The notes: generated by a model from the sequence alone, not told the origin. A stretch of 64,000 bases of DNA from Hymenobacter sp. BT18 (GCF_012273015.1 NZ_CP050954.1:3884001-3948000); one strand, 5' to 3'; positions 26,567 through 34,465 are shown, numbered from the stretch's first letter. Program-made: numbers and translations.

Positions 26567-27385
26567 CTACGCACTCGCTGTACGCAAGATCAATGCTCGC
26601 AACTCCGGAAGACTGAGCATCTTCTTAGGATACCGATGCACCATGGAATGACAGTTGGCGCACAGTACAGTCATGTCCGTCAGTGGGTTGACTGCCAGCA
26701 TGCCGCCCGTACTGGCTATTGGGTTCAAATGGTGTACATGGATGTATCCCCGACCATGCTCTCCATACACTTTTTCAAAATCAAAGCCACACCCTTTACA
26801 GATAGAGCCGTGTAGCTGCAGGGCCCGGGCCCGCAACCGAGGGTTACGTTCGTAACGGGTACCATAGACCTTGCGGCCCGTCCCATCTTCAACAATGGTT
26901 TCGTAGGCCTCTGCCGCCCCTTGCTTGTCATCATTCGTCTCGGTCGGCACTACGCTCGCTGGTAGTACCACTAACCCGCTGGCTGCAATGATTCGGTCAA
27001 ATACTTCCTGGCTGCAGGGCCGTACGCCGTCCCGCCAAAAGTTGCTGGCCCTCGATTCTGGAATAAGCTCCAGCGTTTCTTTCGTGACTGGATTACTAGC
27101 GGGTACCGGGTGCTCAAAACTCCGGTAATGAAGGATTTCACAAAACTGGTCACCCTTCGTGCTATTGGCGTCCGGCGTAATCTTCCCTACTTCTGCCACC
27201 CCGAAGTAGTAAGGGTTCTTATCTAGTCTGACTTGGGCAAACCGACTGTCTCGCTGTTTTCCCTTGTAGTAAATGACCGGTGTGCCTGGCTGTAAATACT
27301 GCAGGTACCGTCTCGGAAAATGGTAACTTTCCCCAGTCGCATCATTCCATTCAGACTCGTCGTTTTCGACAATAATTACGGGCAT
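26567..27385 (-). CDS. HNH endonuclease with N-terminal PUA/EVE-like domain
   Basis: A 272-residue protein. The C-terminal HNH domain is complete: CKGCGFDF with paired Cys, HVHHLNPIAS with the catalytic His pair, and VLCANCHSMVHR supplying the second Cys pair and final His, so a zinc-stabilised beta-beta-alpha-metal fold is likely. The N-terminal half (about residues 1-95, with FPRRYLQYLQPGTPVIYYKG and YFGVAEVGKI) looks like an EVE/PUA-type module, which in related proteins reads modified bases. This architecture is common in type IV-like restriction enzymes of the McrA kind. It lies between two PLD-type genes in the same direction. Confidence 0.85.
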   Translation of the reverse strand: MPVIIVENDESEWNDATGESYHFPRRYLQYLQPGTPVIYYKGKQRDSRFAQVRLDKNPYYFGVAEVGKITPDANSTKGDQFCEILHYRSFEHPVPASNPVTKETLELIPESRASNFWRDGVRPCSQEVFDRIIAASGLVVLPASVVPTETNDDKQGAAEAYETIVEDGTGRKVYGTRYERNPRLRARALQLHGSICKGCGFDFEKVYGEHGRGYIHVHHLNPIASTGGMLAVNPLTDMTVLCANCHSMVHRYPKKMLSLPELRALILRTASA

Positions 27386-27459
27386 CTTATTGCTAGATAA
27401 ATGAGAAAGTGGCGGCCTGCGACAAGCTGACTACCACGATTGAAAATTGTGCCTGTGGC

Positions 27460-28449
27460 TTAAGCTGGGGAATTATCCTGATTAGGTGCTAACTCCGTAA
27501 GGCCTGCTGCAACCCCGGCCTTTTTAGCCGCTTGGTGTTCCTTTAAACTGGCTTCGTAGGCAGCTTTTTGAGCTGCTCTCTCGGCGCGTTTTGGCGCATA
27601 AACAGCATCCTTAAAATCTCGGACGTTTAGCACGAAGGCCGCTACCGCATCCAGCAGGGACTTCTTTTCTGGTAGCCGCAGATTATCTAGATAGGTAGTA
27701 GAAAGCCGAGGTTTATAGTCGGCACAGACCGTAGAATAATAACCCGACGGTCGTATATCCAAGCGAATATCAAACTGCTCACTTGTAAAGTGCTGCCCCC
27801 TAAGTTTCTCGAAAGCAGTTGCCTCTTCACCCGAGACAACTGCCGAGAGTGAAAGCCGATTTGCTCCTTTGTCTAAATGCAGATAGAAGGAGTTTTCCAC
27901 CGATTGAATTTGGATGGCGTTGTTCTTGAAGAAAACCCGCGTACGGCTTTCGGTACAGCCTCCCAAGTAGTTCTCCAGCACTACCGTAAACTTTTCCTTG
28001 CTCAGGTACAGGTCGTCTTCATCTGGGCGCTCAGTCTGCTCCAGCGGTACGATGTATCGTTTAACGTAGTCCTTTAGCTCCTGCAGTTCAGCCTCCGTAT
28101 CAAGCTTGCACCCAATTTCCAAGGATTGAGCATTCGAGCTGCTAAGTAAGTTCAGAGAGGAAATTAGGCCACCCGTTTCATTGAAGTAAAACTTGGCGTG
28201 CAGGTTGGCTATCAGGCGGGGCTTAATTCCTATTGCCTCTAGCTCTTCCCAACTGCTAGCGTTATCAGGGTCGTACCGCACAAAGGCCTTAATTTTCACC
28301 CCCCGGCGCTGTGCGCTGGTGAGCGCCGCTGTAAGACGTACCCATTGGGCCAGACTTACATAAGGCGAAACCAAAACCAGGTATTCATTAGCGGAATGAA
28401 TAAGATTTAACAATTCACTGCTGATGCTATCAGGGGGTAGAATCTTCAT
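27460..28449 (-). CDS. PLD-like phosphodiesterase/nuclease
   Basis: The start is set at ATG 28449 (MKILPPDSISSEL), where family similarity begins; 18 upstream codons are also open. About 329 residues. The N-terminal PLD domain shows LVLVSPYVSLAQW, KAFVRYDP and LIANLHAKFYFNETGGLISSLNL near residue 95, with the HxK catalytic pair. The second half has no family that I recognise and ends in an Ala/Lys/Glu-rich stretch. It closely parallels the PLD gene at 17257 in its first 130 residues, and both lack a second HKD, so dimerisation is expected. The gene starts about 95 nt downstream of the terminator at 28542-28574. Confidence 0.78.
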   Translation of the reverse strand: MKILPPDSISSELLNLIHSANEYLVLVSPYVSLAQWVRLTAALTSAQRRGVKIKAFVRYDPDNASSWEELEAIGIKPRLIANLHAKFYFNETGGLISSLNLLSSSNAQSLEIGCKLDTEAELQELKDYVKRYIVPLEQTERPDEDDLYLSKEKFTVVLENYLGGCTESRTRVFFKNNAIQIQSVENSFYLHLDKGANRLSLSAVVSGEEATAFEKLRGQHFTSEQFDIRLDIRPSGYYSTVCADYKPRLSTTYLDNLRLPEKKSLLDAVAAFVLNVRDFKDAVYAPKRAERAAQKAAYEASLKEHQAAKKAGVAAGLTELAPNQDNSPA

Positions 28450-28541
28450 GATAGGGGGCTGAAAAGCGTATAGATTCCTCTTGATAAGCGCTGCTACCGA
28501 CAATGTGATAAATATACTTTTCCTGACAACGCTATGCGCAT

Positions 28542-28574
28542 AAAAAAAGCCCCTGACGATGACGCAGTGGCTTT
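28542..28574 (-). terminator. Rho-independent terminator of the tRNA-containing transcript
   Basis: On the minus strand AAAGCC and GGCTTT flank a short inner stem (CTG/CAG) and a 9-nt loop, followed by a run of seven T. It lies 80 nt after the second tRNA and ends the transcript that carries the 466-aa gene and both tRNAs. Between it and the tRNA there are further short complementary stretches (TTGCCC/GGGCAA), so the trailer RNA may be structured. Confidence 0.8.
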
Positions 28575-28653
28575 CATACTAACTAACCTAGCCCTGGAAC
28601 GATGGCTGGGCTTGCTTGCCCTCTCAGCCTTCATCAAACGGGCAAAGGAACTG

Positions 28654-28726
28654 CTTTGATAGCAGGGCTCGAACCTGCGTCCACCCGGTCCTAGAGCCGG
28701 GCGCTCTTCCGCTGAGCTATACCAGA
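28654..28726 (-). tRNA. Unusual tRNA with an 8-nt anticodon loop (CTA if numbered from the 5' side)
   Basis: A 73-nt cloverleaf can be drawn: acceptor TCTGGTA/TATCAAA (one G-T and one C-A pair), D arm GCTC/GAGC, anticodon stem CCCGG/CCGGG, T arm GCAGG-TTCGAGC-CCTGC. The anticodon loop is CTCTAGGA, eight bases rather than seven. Numbered from its 5' side, T33 precedes CTA, which would read the amber codon UAG; an extra base in the loop is also typical of +1 frameshift-suppressor tRNAs. Its weak acceptor stem hints at a decaying or non-translational tRNA. It lies 5 nt after the tRNA below on the same strand, and the T arm is identical in the two. Confidence 0.7.
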
Positions 28727-28731
28727 GTTTG

Positions 28732-28803
28732 GGATGAGGGCAGGGCTCGAACCTGCGACCAACCGGGTGAGAGCCGGAAATTCTTCCACTGAACTACCTC
28801 ATC
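28732..28803 (-). tRNA. tRNA with CTC anticodon (Glu by codon)
   Basis: A 72-nt cloverleaf: acceptor GATGAGG/CCTCATC is perfect, D stem GTTC/GAAT, anticodon stem TCCGG/CCGGT with a T-T mismatch at its base, loop CTCTCAC with anticodon CTC, and T arm GCAGG-TTCGAGC-CCTGC. CTC decodes GAG, so glutamate is the formal assignment; amino-acid identity is not certain because the body is atypical. No CCA is encoded, as usual in Bacteroidota. It starts 14 nt after the stop codon of the 466-aa gene, so it is probably processed from that mRNA. Confidence 0.82.
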
Positions 28804-28817
28804 CTGTACGCGTCCAC

Positions 28818-30218
28818 TTAGTTTAAATCGGGCCGGAGCGGTTGGACGTTCTTCCCAGAAAAATACCGGTGGCGTTTCAAGACCGCGGCAAGATACGGAT
28901 TGCCCACGCTCACTCCGTGCACCAGCTCCGGGGTGGGTTGGAACGGCACGGTTCCGTGCGGCCGCGGGGCTATCCATCCCGACTTCTCCGGGTTCAGCCC
29001 GGCTTGTTGGCAGGCTGCTTCCACCTGCGCCTTGGTGCACGTCGCGGTGCCGGCAAATACTTCCCATGGCAGCGGTAGCGCCGCCCACACCTGCGTGTTC
29101 GGGTCAAGCCCCTGTCCGGCGCTGCGGTGCCAGGCGGCTACGTCACCCGCCATCAGGCGCAGGGCTTTGCCAAAGCACATGTCGTCCAGTACGAACTCCA
29201 TGCCCAGCGCGTAGAGCAGGTTCATCCAGTTGTCCCGGGCCTTGTTCCACGAGCCGGCCGCGGCGTTCCAGGTAGAGGAGTCATCCCCCCGTTTAACAAT
29301 CATCGATTCGCGCTGGAAGGTGTTCTGCGCCCATACTTGCCGGAGGTACTCCGCGAGTTCCTGCAGCAGCGTTGTCCACCGGCCCAGCAGCTGACCTTGC
29401 TGCTCACCGGATAGCTGCGAGAGTACCGTGGGAGCTGGGTACACGTGCGCAATAGCCCACCAGTTCGTCGTCGAGCTTGGCGGCACCGGCGCTGCGCCAA
29501 GCCAACGTGCCGCTCTGGAAGGCGAATGCCCCGCACACCGCTGAAACAGCATATCGGCCACTTCGTCGTAGGGGCGCTGCTGCCCACCGATGGTAAACTC
29601 GCTGCGCAGGTTGCAGCGGGCGGTGTAGTAGGCAATGAAGGCGGCGCTGTCCAAATCTTGGGAAAACGCCTCGTAGCTCAGGTGGTGGGCAAAGCCGTGC
29701 TTGGCTACCTGTTCTAGCTCCAGCTTGCGCCACTCCGCCAGCAGAGTGGCTAGCTTCTCTTCCAGGTGTCGCACCGTGCGAAACAGCTTGTTGTACTGCC
29801 GCTTCGACAAGTCCAGCCCCGCGGCTTGGCGCGCCGCCCGATCCAGCCGATCCGTGCGGTAGTTGTTTTGCCCGGGCTGCTTTCCGATCAGCGGGTTCAC
29901 TTGCCGCAAAAAGGCTTCTACTTCTTCCGGAGCCTCGTAGCCCTGGGCAGGAGAGGGGGGCAGCTTAAACAGCTCCGCTGCCTTGTGTACCTGCTTGCCG
30001 GCGCCCACGGGCGAGCGAAAAGCCTGCAGCATGGCCGTATACTGCCACACGCTGCGCCGCACAGAATGGTTGGCGGCTTTGCGTAGCGTGGCCGTTTGCT
30101 GAGGCGATAAACGGTCCTGGAGTATGTCCAGGAGGAGGTCGGCCACGTCTTCGGGCCGGCGGCGCTGCCGCAGGGTGTGGTATAGCGGCTGTAAATCCAA
30201 AGGAAGCAACTCAGGCAA
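28818..30218 (-). CDS. 466-aa protein of unknown function, co-transcribed with two tRNAs
   Basis: I do not recognise the family. The frame opens with TTG at 30218; no closer ATG precedes the well-behaved sequence. The protein is soluble, with no signal or membrane helix, and is helical and rich in Arg/Leu/Gln over the first 190 residues (VADLLLDILQDRLS, LFRTVRHLEEKL). The second half has aromatic and Trp-rich segments (TTNWWAIAHVYP, RDNWMNLLYALGMEF, PLPWEVFAG) that look enzymatic or RNA-binding, but no catalytic motif stands out. The stop codon is only 14 nt from the first tRNA and there is no terminator between them. That linkage is the main clue: a role with tRNA, for example processing, modification or protection, is an inference. 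Confidence 0.75.
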   Translation of the reverse strand: MPELLPLDLQPLYHTLRQRRRPEDVADLLLDILQDRLSPQQTATLRKAANHSVRRSVWQYTAMLQAFRSPVGAGKQVHKAAELFKLPPSPAQGYEAPEEVEAFLRQVNPLIGKQPGQNNYRTDRLDRAARQAAGLDLSKRQYNKLFRTVRHLEEKLATLLAEWRKLELEQVAKHGFAHHLSYEAFSQDLDSAAFIAYYTARCNLRSEFTIGGQQRPYDEVADMLFQRCAGHSPSRAARWLGAAPVPPSSTTNWWAIAHVYPAPTVLSQLSGEQQGQLLGRWTTLLQELAEYLRQVWAQNTFQRESMIVKRGDDSSTWNAAAGSWNKARDNWMNLLYALGMEFVLDDMCFGKALRLMAGDVAAWHRSAGQGLDPNTQVWAALPLPWEVFAGTATCTKAQVEAACQQAGLNPEKSGWIAPRPHGTVPFQPTPELVHGVSVGNPYLAAVLKRHRYFSGKNVQPLRPDLN

Positions 30219-30363
30219 TAGTGAAAGGTGGAGAAGTCAGGTAGCTTCTCCTTGACAACGTCAATAACGGGAATTACCACGTTCCAAGCCAGCCTTACCC
30301 GCTCGCTGAAAACGGGGTACGTTTGAAGTTTGAATTACTGCCTGTATCGAACATCCTGCTTAC

Positions 30364-30389
30364 GCGGCGCTATATGAAAACCGCGCCGC
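30364..30389. other. GC-rich stem-loop in the 358-bp gap before the 466-aa gene
   Basis: GCGGCGC at 30364-30370 pairs with GCGCCGC at 30383-30389 around a 12-nt AT-rich loop. It lies downstream of the DUF6794-like gene and upstream of the 466-aa gene, both on the minus strand. It could end the former or regulate the latter. No T-run follows. The rest of 30219-30576 shows no gene. Confidence 0.4.
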
Positions 30390-30576
30390 CAAGTTTCAGC
30401 TGCAAGCCATGCCAGGCTGTTGCGCCGACCGTCAGAAGTGCCGGTAGCTTGGTCGGGACCACGTTGTTGCTTTTCAAGGCAGGCCAATAAGCAGGAAGCT
30501 GCCAACTGCGCCTGCCGTCCTTGATGAGCCTGTTGCTTCGCGCTGAAAGGGGAAGGTGCGTTGGTAGTACGTTACG

Positions 30577-31530
30577 CTACCATGTTTCCGGGCCCGTGGC
30601 GTCGAAATCATCGATGGCACGCTTGCGTAGGAACCGTCTGTAGGGCTTCGTATAGTCCTTTCGCCGGGTCTTCTCTTTGACTGGCGGAGGTGGCGGAGGG
30701 ACTGGCTCCTCCTTGGTTTCTGAGGCTTTTGGCTGTCGGTAAACCTGCAGGGTGCTTTCCTCGGTAGGCTGGCCGTTCAGGTAATGGTGGTAGCGGACCA
30801 GGATAACTCCCGACATGTGGTCTGGGTGGTGAATGCCCAGGCCCTCGAAGTAGGTTTGCAGGCGGGAGCCGCCCCACAGGCCCCAGTTGTTGCGCAACCA
30901 GCGCCCGAGGCCCATGTGGTACTCACCCAGCCCCGAGTCAGTGTTGGCCTGCTTAAGCCGATACCGTACGCTGTCCGGTAGCATACGGTCTAATTCGGTA
31001 AAGCACTCCGCCAGGTTTCGGGGAATGTACACCCCGTCAATGGAGTCTGCCAGGAGGTTTCTTGCGTGGATTCGTTCTGCTTCTCGGGCCAGCGAGTCTC
31101 GCTTCGTGACAATCCGGCCCGCTTCCACCGCAATGTCAAAAGGCTGCTGATTCAGGTGGCGCCAATAGGAGAGCAGTACCAAATAATTACGGTCTTGCCA
31201 CTCGGAATAATCCCACTCGTCGCTAGTCAGTCGCAAATGGCCGTTTAGGTACCGAACAAATCGGCTGGGGGTGCCGGCTGGGTCATCGTCCCATTCCCCA
31301 ATCAGGAAGATGCCACTTACATGCTCAAAATCCCTTGGTGTAAGCCCCTTGAATTTAGCTTTTGCTTTCGCGCTCAATGCTTTGTCCAGCTGCTCGTTGG
31401 CCTCCGGCAAGTCCCGGGGTATATAGAACCCATGTTCGTTTACTGATGCCGACTGAGCCCGGCAGGTGCTGCTACCCACCAGGAAAACATAAATAAGTAG
31501 CAGGAGCGGGACCTGTTTCAGGTAAGGCAT
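30577..31530 (-). CDS. Secreted protein with two DUF6794-like repeats
   Basis: ATG 31530 is chosen because MPYLKQVPLLLLIYVFLVGSS is a good signal peptide. The mature protein contains two related halves: GFYIPRDLPEANEQLDKAL with FLIGEWDDD (about residues 32-100), and GVYIPRNLAECFTELDRML with RWLRNNWGLWGGSRLQTYF and HHYLNGQP (about 175-265). This pattern matches the DUF6794 family of Bacteroidota, of unknown role. A Pro-rich then Lys/Arg-rich tail follows. The family assignment is from memory of its consensus, so moderate. Probably periplasmic or surface-exposed. Confidence 0.7.
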   Translation of the reverse strand: MPYLKQVPLLLLIYVFLVGSSTCRAQSASVNEHGFYIPRDLPEANEQLDKALSAKAKAKFKGLTPRDFEHVSGIFLIGEWDDDPAGTPSRFVRYLNGHLRLTSDEWDYSEWQDRNYLVLLSYWRHLNQQPFDIAVEAGRIVTKRDSLAREAERIHARNLLADSIDGVYIPRNLAECFTELDRMLPDSVRYRLKQANTDSGLGEYHMGLGRWLRNNWGLWGGSRLQTYFEGLGIHHPDHMSGVILVRYHHYLNGQPTEESTLQVYRQPKASETKEEPVPPPPPPVKEKTRRKDYTKPYRRFLRKRAIDDFDATGPETW

Positions 31531-31608
31531 AAGGGAAGGAGAGGATGCCAGGTCAAGAAAGCAGGGTGACACGGCGTGCCATATAAGCTGTAAAGCTAAA
31601 AGACCAGC

Positions 31609-32049
31609 TCACACCTCAAAGTGCGGCCGGTCCTTAAAGCTTTTCCAGTCGCCTCCCCAGCGCACTTTTGAGCTGGCTGCCTTCATCAGCTGGGCAAACC
31701 GCCCCAATAGCTTTGCCGACCAGCTCACCTGTCCGTCTCTGAGCAGAAACGCTACGTCCACGGCCTGCGCGGGCACGGAGTTATGCCGCGACTCACCCCC
31801 GCGCTTATACGTCACTACCTTGCCCGGCTGCGTCCGCCCCTGGGCGTACAGCACCTCCTGCTCGGCCGAACTGCGGTAACCCGTGGTTACAATGGGCCGC
31901 CCCAGCTTCGCTAGCTCGGGCTGCAGCTGCCAGGCCAGCAACGCTTTAGCGAAGGCTGCGCGCAGTATCGGGTGCACCTTGGCCAGCCGGGCTGCCTGTT
32001 GGCTGGCCTGCGCATTACTGAGCCGTACCATGGCCCGCTCCCTTGGCAA
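31609..32049 (-). CDS. M15-family peptidase, endolysin-like
   Basis: A 146-residue protein with a D-alanyl-D-alanine carboxypeptidase / L-alanyl-D-glutamate peptidase fold. TTGYRSSAEQEVLYAQGR is the early family motif, SRHNSVPAQAVDVAF holds the first His and Asp zinc ligands, and WGGDWKSFKDRPHFEV the last His. Phage endolysins of this type (M15_4) cut the peptide stem of peptidoglycan. No signal peptide, consistent with release through a holin. ATG 32031 (codon 7) is an alternative start. It overlaps the preceding membrane protein gene by 35 nt or 17 nt, depending on the start chosen. Confidence 0.83.
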   Translation of the reverse strand: MPRERAMVRLSNAQASQQAARLAKVHPILRAAFAKALLAWQLQPELAKLGRPIVTTGYRSSAEQEVLYAQGRTQPGKVVTYKRGGESRHNSVPAQAVDVAFLLRDGQVSWSAKLLGRFAQLMKAASSKVRWGGDWKSFKDRPHFEV

Positions 32050-32293
32050 GCTCCCCAGCCGTACCCAACGGCAACGCGTCCGCCGGCATCTTCACCACCG
32101 TTTCCGGCTTCTGCATAGCCTTGCGCACCGTGGCCCAAATCGTGACTATGGCCACCAGGGCCTGAATGATAAGATGACCGTACTTCTCCACGGTGCTTGG
32201 GTCCGGTGGTACTAACCCATTGTTCACAACCTGCCCCAGCACTGCCGCCGAAACGATGTGGGTAAGATGCCCTGCTTTTGAGCTACTAAACAT
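32015..32293 (-). CDS. Holin-like small membrane protein
   Basis: A 92-residue protein with hydrophobic segments at about residues 12-28 (weak) and 40-58 (LIIQALVAIVTIWATV), a short charged end and no catalytic motif. It overlaps the M15 endolysin-like gene, an arrangement typical of phage lysis cassettes, so holin is the likely role. A good Bacteroidota promoter lies just upstream (32324-32356). No virion genes are nearby, so this is either a remnant or a domesticated lysis/export pair. Confidence 0.65.
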   Translation of the reverse strand: MFSSSKAGHLTHIVSAAVLGQVVNNGLVPPDPSTVEKYGHLIIQALVAIVTIWATVRKAMQKPETVVKMPADALPLGTAGELAKGAGHGTAQ

Positions 32294-32323
32294 GACGGTA
32301 TTGCTTTGTTAAAACTTGTTTGA

Positions 32324-32356
32324 CAAATATACTTTTATTCAAACTAATTATACAAA
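32324..32356 (-). promoter_or_regulatory. Bacteroidota-type promoter of the lysis pair
   Basis: On the minus strand, TTTG (32353-32356) and TATATTTG (32324-32331) are separated by 21 nt. The second matches the TAnnTTTG -7 consensus and the spacing is close to the usual 19. The gene start is 31 nt downstream. Confidence 0.6.
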
Positions 32357-32359
32357 GGT

Positions 32360-33120
32360 TAGGCCGAGTCCAATAGGTTTATTTTTGCACTTAAAGAGGG
32401 TAAACGCTTTAAGGAGCTTCCGAAAACCTACACTTTGCTACGGGCTTGAGTCGGGCTGTGTAGGAAGCACTGTACTCCCGCCCTGACGCACTCCTTCCAC
32501 TGGTCGCGCCGTTTCCAACCCTAGGCCGATTCTCCCGCAACGCCTGATGCTGCAACCCTCCCCACGCTGTCCGGCCCCACCTTTAGGGCGCCACCGAGCA
32601 GCTCCCAGGTCAGCGCCCGGCCCTTCGTTTCGCTCACCCCACCAACCCCCTCATGCTCCACGGCAGGCCCGGCCTCCACCGCCGCGCCGTTGCTCTTGGC
32701 TTCCACCGCTCCAACCGACGCTTGCCCTGCCCATAGCCTGCCGCACCGCTGCCAGGCCACGCCGGGGCCAAAATAGCCCCTGCGCCGCCTGTTCGCTGTC
32801 ACCTATCCATCCGCCCCGGCGCCGGCTGCTGCCTGCCTCAGCACCTAGCCACCGCACGCAGCACCCCGCGCCTCTACCCACCACCCGATAAGGCCCGCTT
32901 CGCGGCGAGCCCATTGGGGAGGCCCCCAAACCCCCGTACTATGCTCCGCTTCGCTCTGCATGGCCTCGGGCTCCGCGGCCGAAAAAGCCGCTACCCCCTC
33001 ATAAGGCCGGCTTCGCCGCGGTCTGTTGGGGCACTCAGGCCGTCCCCCAAGCCCCAGGCCAAGGCTTTTAGCGGGGCAGTAGGCGGCCGGCCGGGTCCAT
33101 GGGGCGCCGCCGGTACGGGC
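32360..33120. other. About 760 bp without a convincing gene
   Basis: From about 32515 to 33110 the plus strand is strongly C-rich. Open frames here (for example 32547-32891 on plus and 32521-32802 on minus) encode Pro/Arg- or Gly/Ala-rich strings without family features. Short repeated pieces such as CCGGCTTCGCCGCGG-like and AAAGCCGCTACC recur. I see no RNA fold or gene that I can support. Confidence 0.4.
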
Positions 33121-33474
33121 CTAGTCCAGGGGCAGCAGCTCGTAGGGCTTGCCCAGCCGGCGCGCGGCGCGTAGGGCGCTCAGCGTGCCTTTGCTGCGGC
33201 CGTCCCATACGACCAGCACCAGGTCCGCCTGGCGCACTATTTCGACGTTGCGCACGTGCGGGGCTGCCGTAGGGCCGTGGGTGGCATAGTCCGGCCGCAG
33301 CTCCAGCAGCGGCACCCTGTTCGCTTGTGCCCAGGTGGCGGCCAAGCTATCTACGCCCGTCGCTCCGCCGCTAATCAGGCGCGCCGGCTCCAGTTCTACC
33401 AAGCGTTGTATCAGTGCCGTGCAGCTCCGGATGCTGCGGCTGCCTACCACGGCTATGTTTTTGTGTTTTATCAT
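33121..33474 (-). CDS. SLOG/DUF2493-family protein
   Basis: A 117-residue Rossmann-like protein. The start KNIAVVGSRS gives the first strand and nucleotide-contacting loop, SGGATGVDSLAATWA is the signature glycine-rich motif of the SLOG superfamily (DprA/LOG/YspA group), and ADLVLVVWDGRSKGT is the second conserved loop. Such proteins are thought to bind nucleotides or nucleotide-derived signals, and they occur in phages, plasmids and defence loci. It stands alone, pointing left, with an AT-rich promoter region at 33475-33560. Confidence 0.85.
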   Translation of the reverse strand: MIKHKNIAVVGSRSIRSCTALIQRLVELEPARLISGGATGVDSLAATWAQANRVPLLELRPDYATHGPTAAPHVRNVEIVRQADLVLVVWDGRSKGTLSALRAARRLGKPYELLPLD

Positions 33475-33634
33475 TATTTAAGATAAGGAATATATTGACT
33501 ATTTGGAAGCAAATTAGTTTGTCAGAGTAGTTGTATAAGTGAAAAGTATTTTGCATATTAGGTGTGTAGTCGAGCAGCATTCGGCTACCCCCTTGAGCGA
33601 GTGCTCCGGGGCTCACGCCTAACCCATCCAGGTC

Positions 33635-33934
33635 ATGCTTATCACCCAGTTTCAGCAGTTCGCCGCCCGTGCTTGGCGCGGCTTGCCTCTCGCCGGGCCG
33701 GCGCCCTTTGTAATAGCCCTAAGCGCTTTGCCGCACTGCCCGTCCGTGTATGGCGTCATCCTGCCCCAGTCGGGTGGGCAGGCCTATGTGGAGTTCGGGT
33801 CGTGCCCGTTTCAGGTGCTCGAGGCTGCCCTCATGCGCCTGAGTTGCCAACACCACGCGCAGCGCGATGAAAACCTGGCTGAACTGTATGCTGCGGAGCA
33901 GGCATACGCTAATGAGCCTTGCTATGCAGCGTAA
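33635..33934 (+). CDS. Small protein of unknown function
   Basis: A 99-residue protein with no family that I recognise. It is compact, with PLAGPAPFVIAL, YGVILPQSGGQAYVEFG and a helical end. The next gene starts inside its last codons (ATG at 33924), an 11-nt overlap that supports both. Probably part of an accessory-element operon with the next two genes. A different frame at 33562-33870 is less plausible because it is Arg/Pro-rich. Confidence 0.6.
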   Translation: MLITQFQQFAARAWRGLPLAGPAPFVIALSALPHCPSVYGVILPQSGGQAYVEFGSCPFQVLEAALMRLSCQHHAQRDENLAELYAAEQAYANEPCYAA

Positions 33935-34397
33935 GTCTCCTTCCGCTCCGGCTGCCCCGCTGCCGGGGCCCGCTCTGCCCGGGCTGGAGCCCGCAGCCTT
34001 GCGGCTGCTCGCTTGCTGCCGCCAGTACCACGGCCAGGCTATCGGCCTTTCCCAGCTGGCCCGCCGTGCCGGCCTGGGCCGCGAGGAGTGCGGCGAGCTG
34101 CTGCACGAGCTTTGGCTATGCGGCCTGGTCTGGTACCGCAGCGCCACCGAGCCACTGCTGGCCCCCGCGCTACGCGCTACCACGTGGCGCGCGGTGTTGC
34201 TGCATGCCACGGCCACGCCCTGGGCAGTAGCCCGCCAGTACCCGGTTTCCGCCGGCATCTGGCAAATGGAATCAGCCGCCACCGGCTTTGCGACCGAGAA
34301 AGCCGCTGCCCGGCATGCGGCTTCGCTCAACTACGCAGGCGGGCTTCCGCCTACTCCGCCCGCGGCCCCGCCTGCTATGCTAACCCAGGCAGCCTAG
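33924..34397 (+). CDS. Winged-helix-like small protein
   Basis: ATG 33924 overlaps the preceding gene by 11 nt and is preferred to upstream in-frame starts. The product is about 157 residues: a Pro/Ala-rich leader, then LRLLACCRQYHGQAIGLSQLARRAGLGREECGELLHEL, which reads as a winged-helix or HTH pair in which the second helix is the recognition helix, and a less distinctive remainder. A DNA-binding role is inferred. The stop lies at the foot of a very strong hairpin. Confidence 0.55.
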   Translation: MQRKSPSAPAAPLPGPALPGLEPAALRLLACCRQYHGQAIGLSQLARRAGLGREECGELLHELWLCGLVWYRSATEPLLAPALRATTWRAVLLHATATPWAVARQYPVSAGIWQMESAATGFATEKAAARHAASLNYAGGLPPTPPAAPPAMLTQAA

Positions 34398-34441
34398 CGG
34401 CTTTCCCGCCCGCCGCGCCTGCGGTGGGCGGGAAAGCCGCT
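34396..34441. terminator. Strong hairpin, 16-bp perfect stem plus inner 4-bp stem
   Basis: AGCGGCTTTCCCGCCC (34396-34411) is the exact reverse complement of 34426-34441. The loop itself pairs CCGC with GCGG around GCCT. It begins at the stop codon of the winged-helix gene and precedes the DUF3846-like gene. No T-run follows, so it may be an attenuator or mRNA-stabilising element rather than a classic terminator. Confidence 0.7.
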
Positions 34442-34465
34442 ACGTCATCATTAACGCTATTCCTG

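Noticed and set aside
32521..32891. Small open frames on both strands in the C-rich gap
   Set aside because: Biased composition without domain, start context or overlap with neighbours; I kept the region as unassigned.
33562..33870. 102-codon frame overlapping the small gene at 33635
   Set aside because: Arg/Pro-rich product; the 33635 frame overlaps properly with the next gene and is more protein-like.
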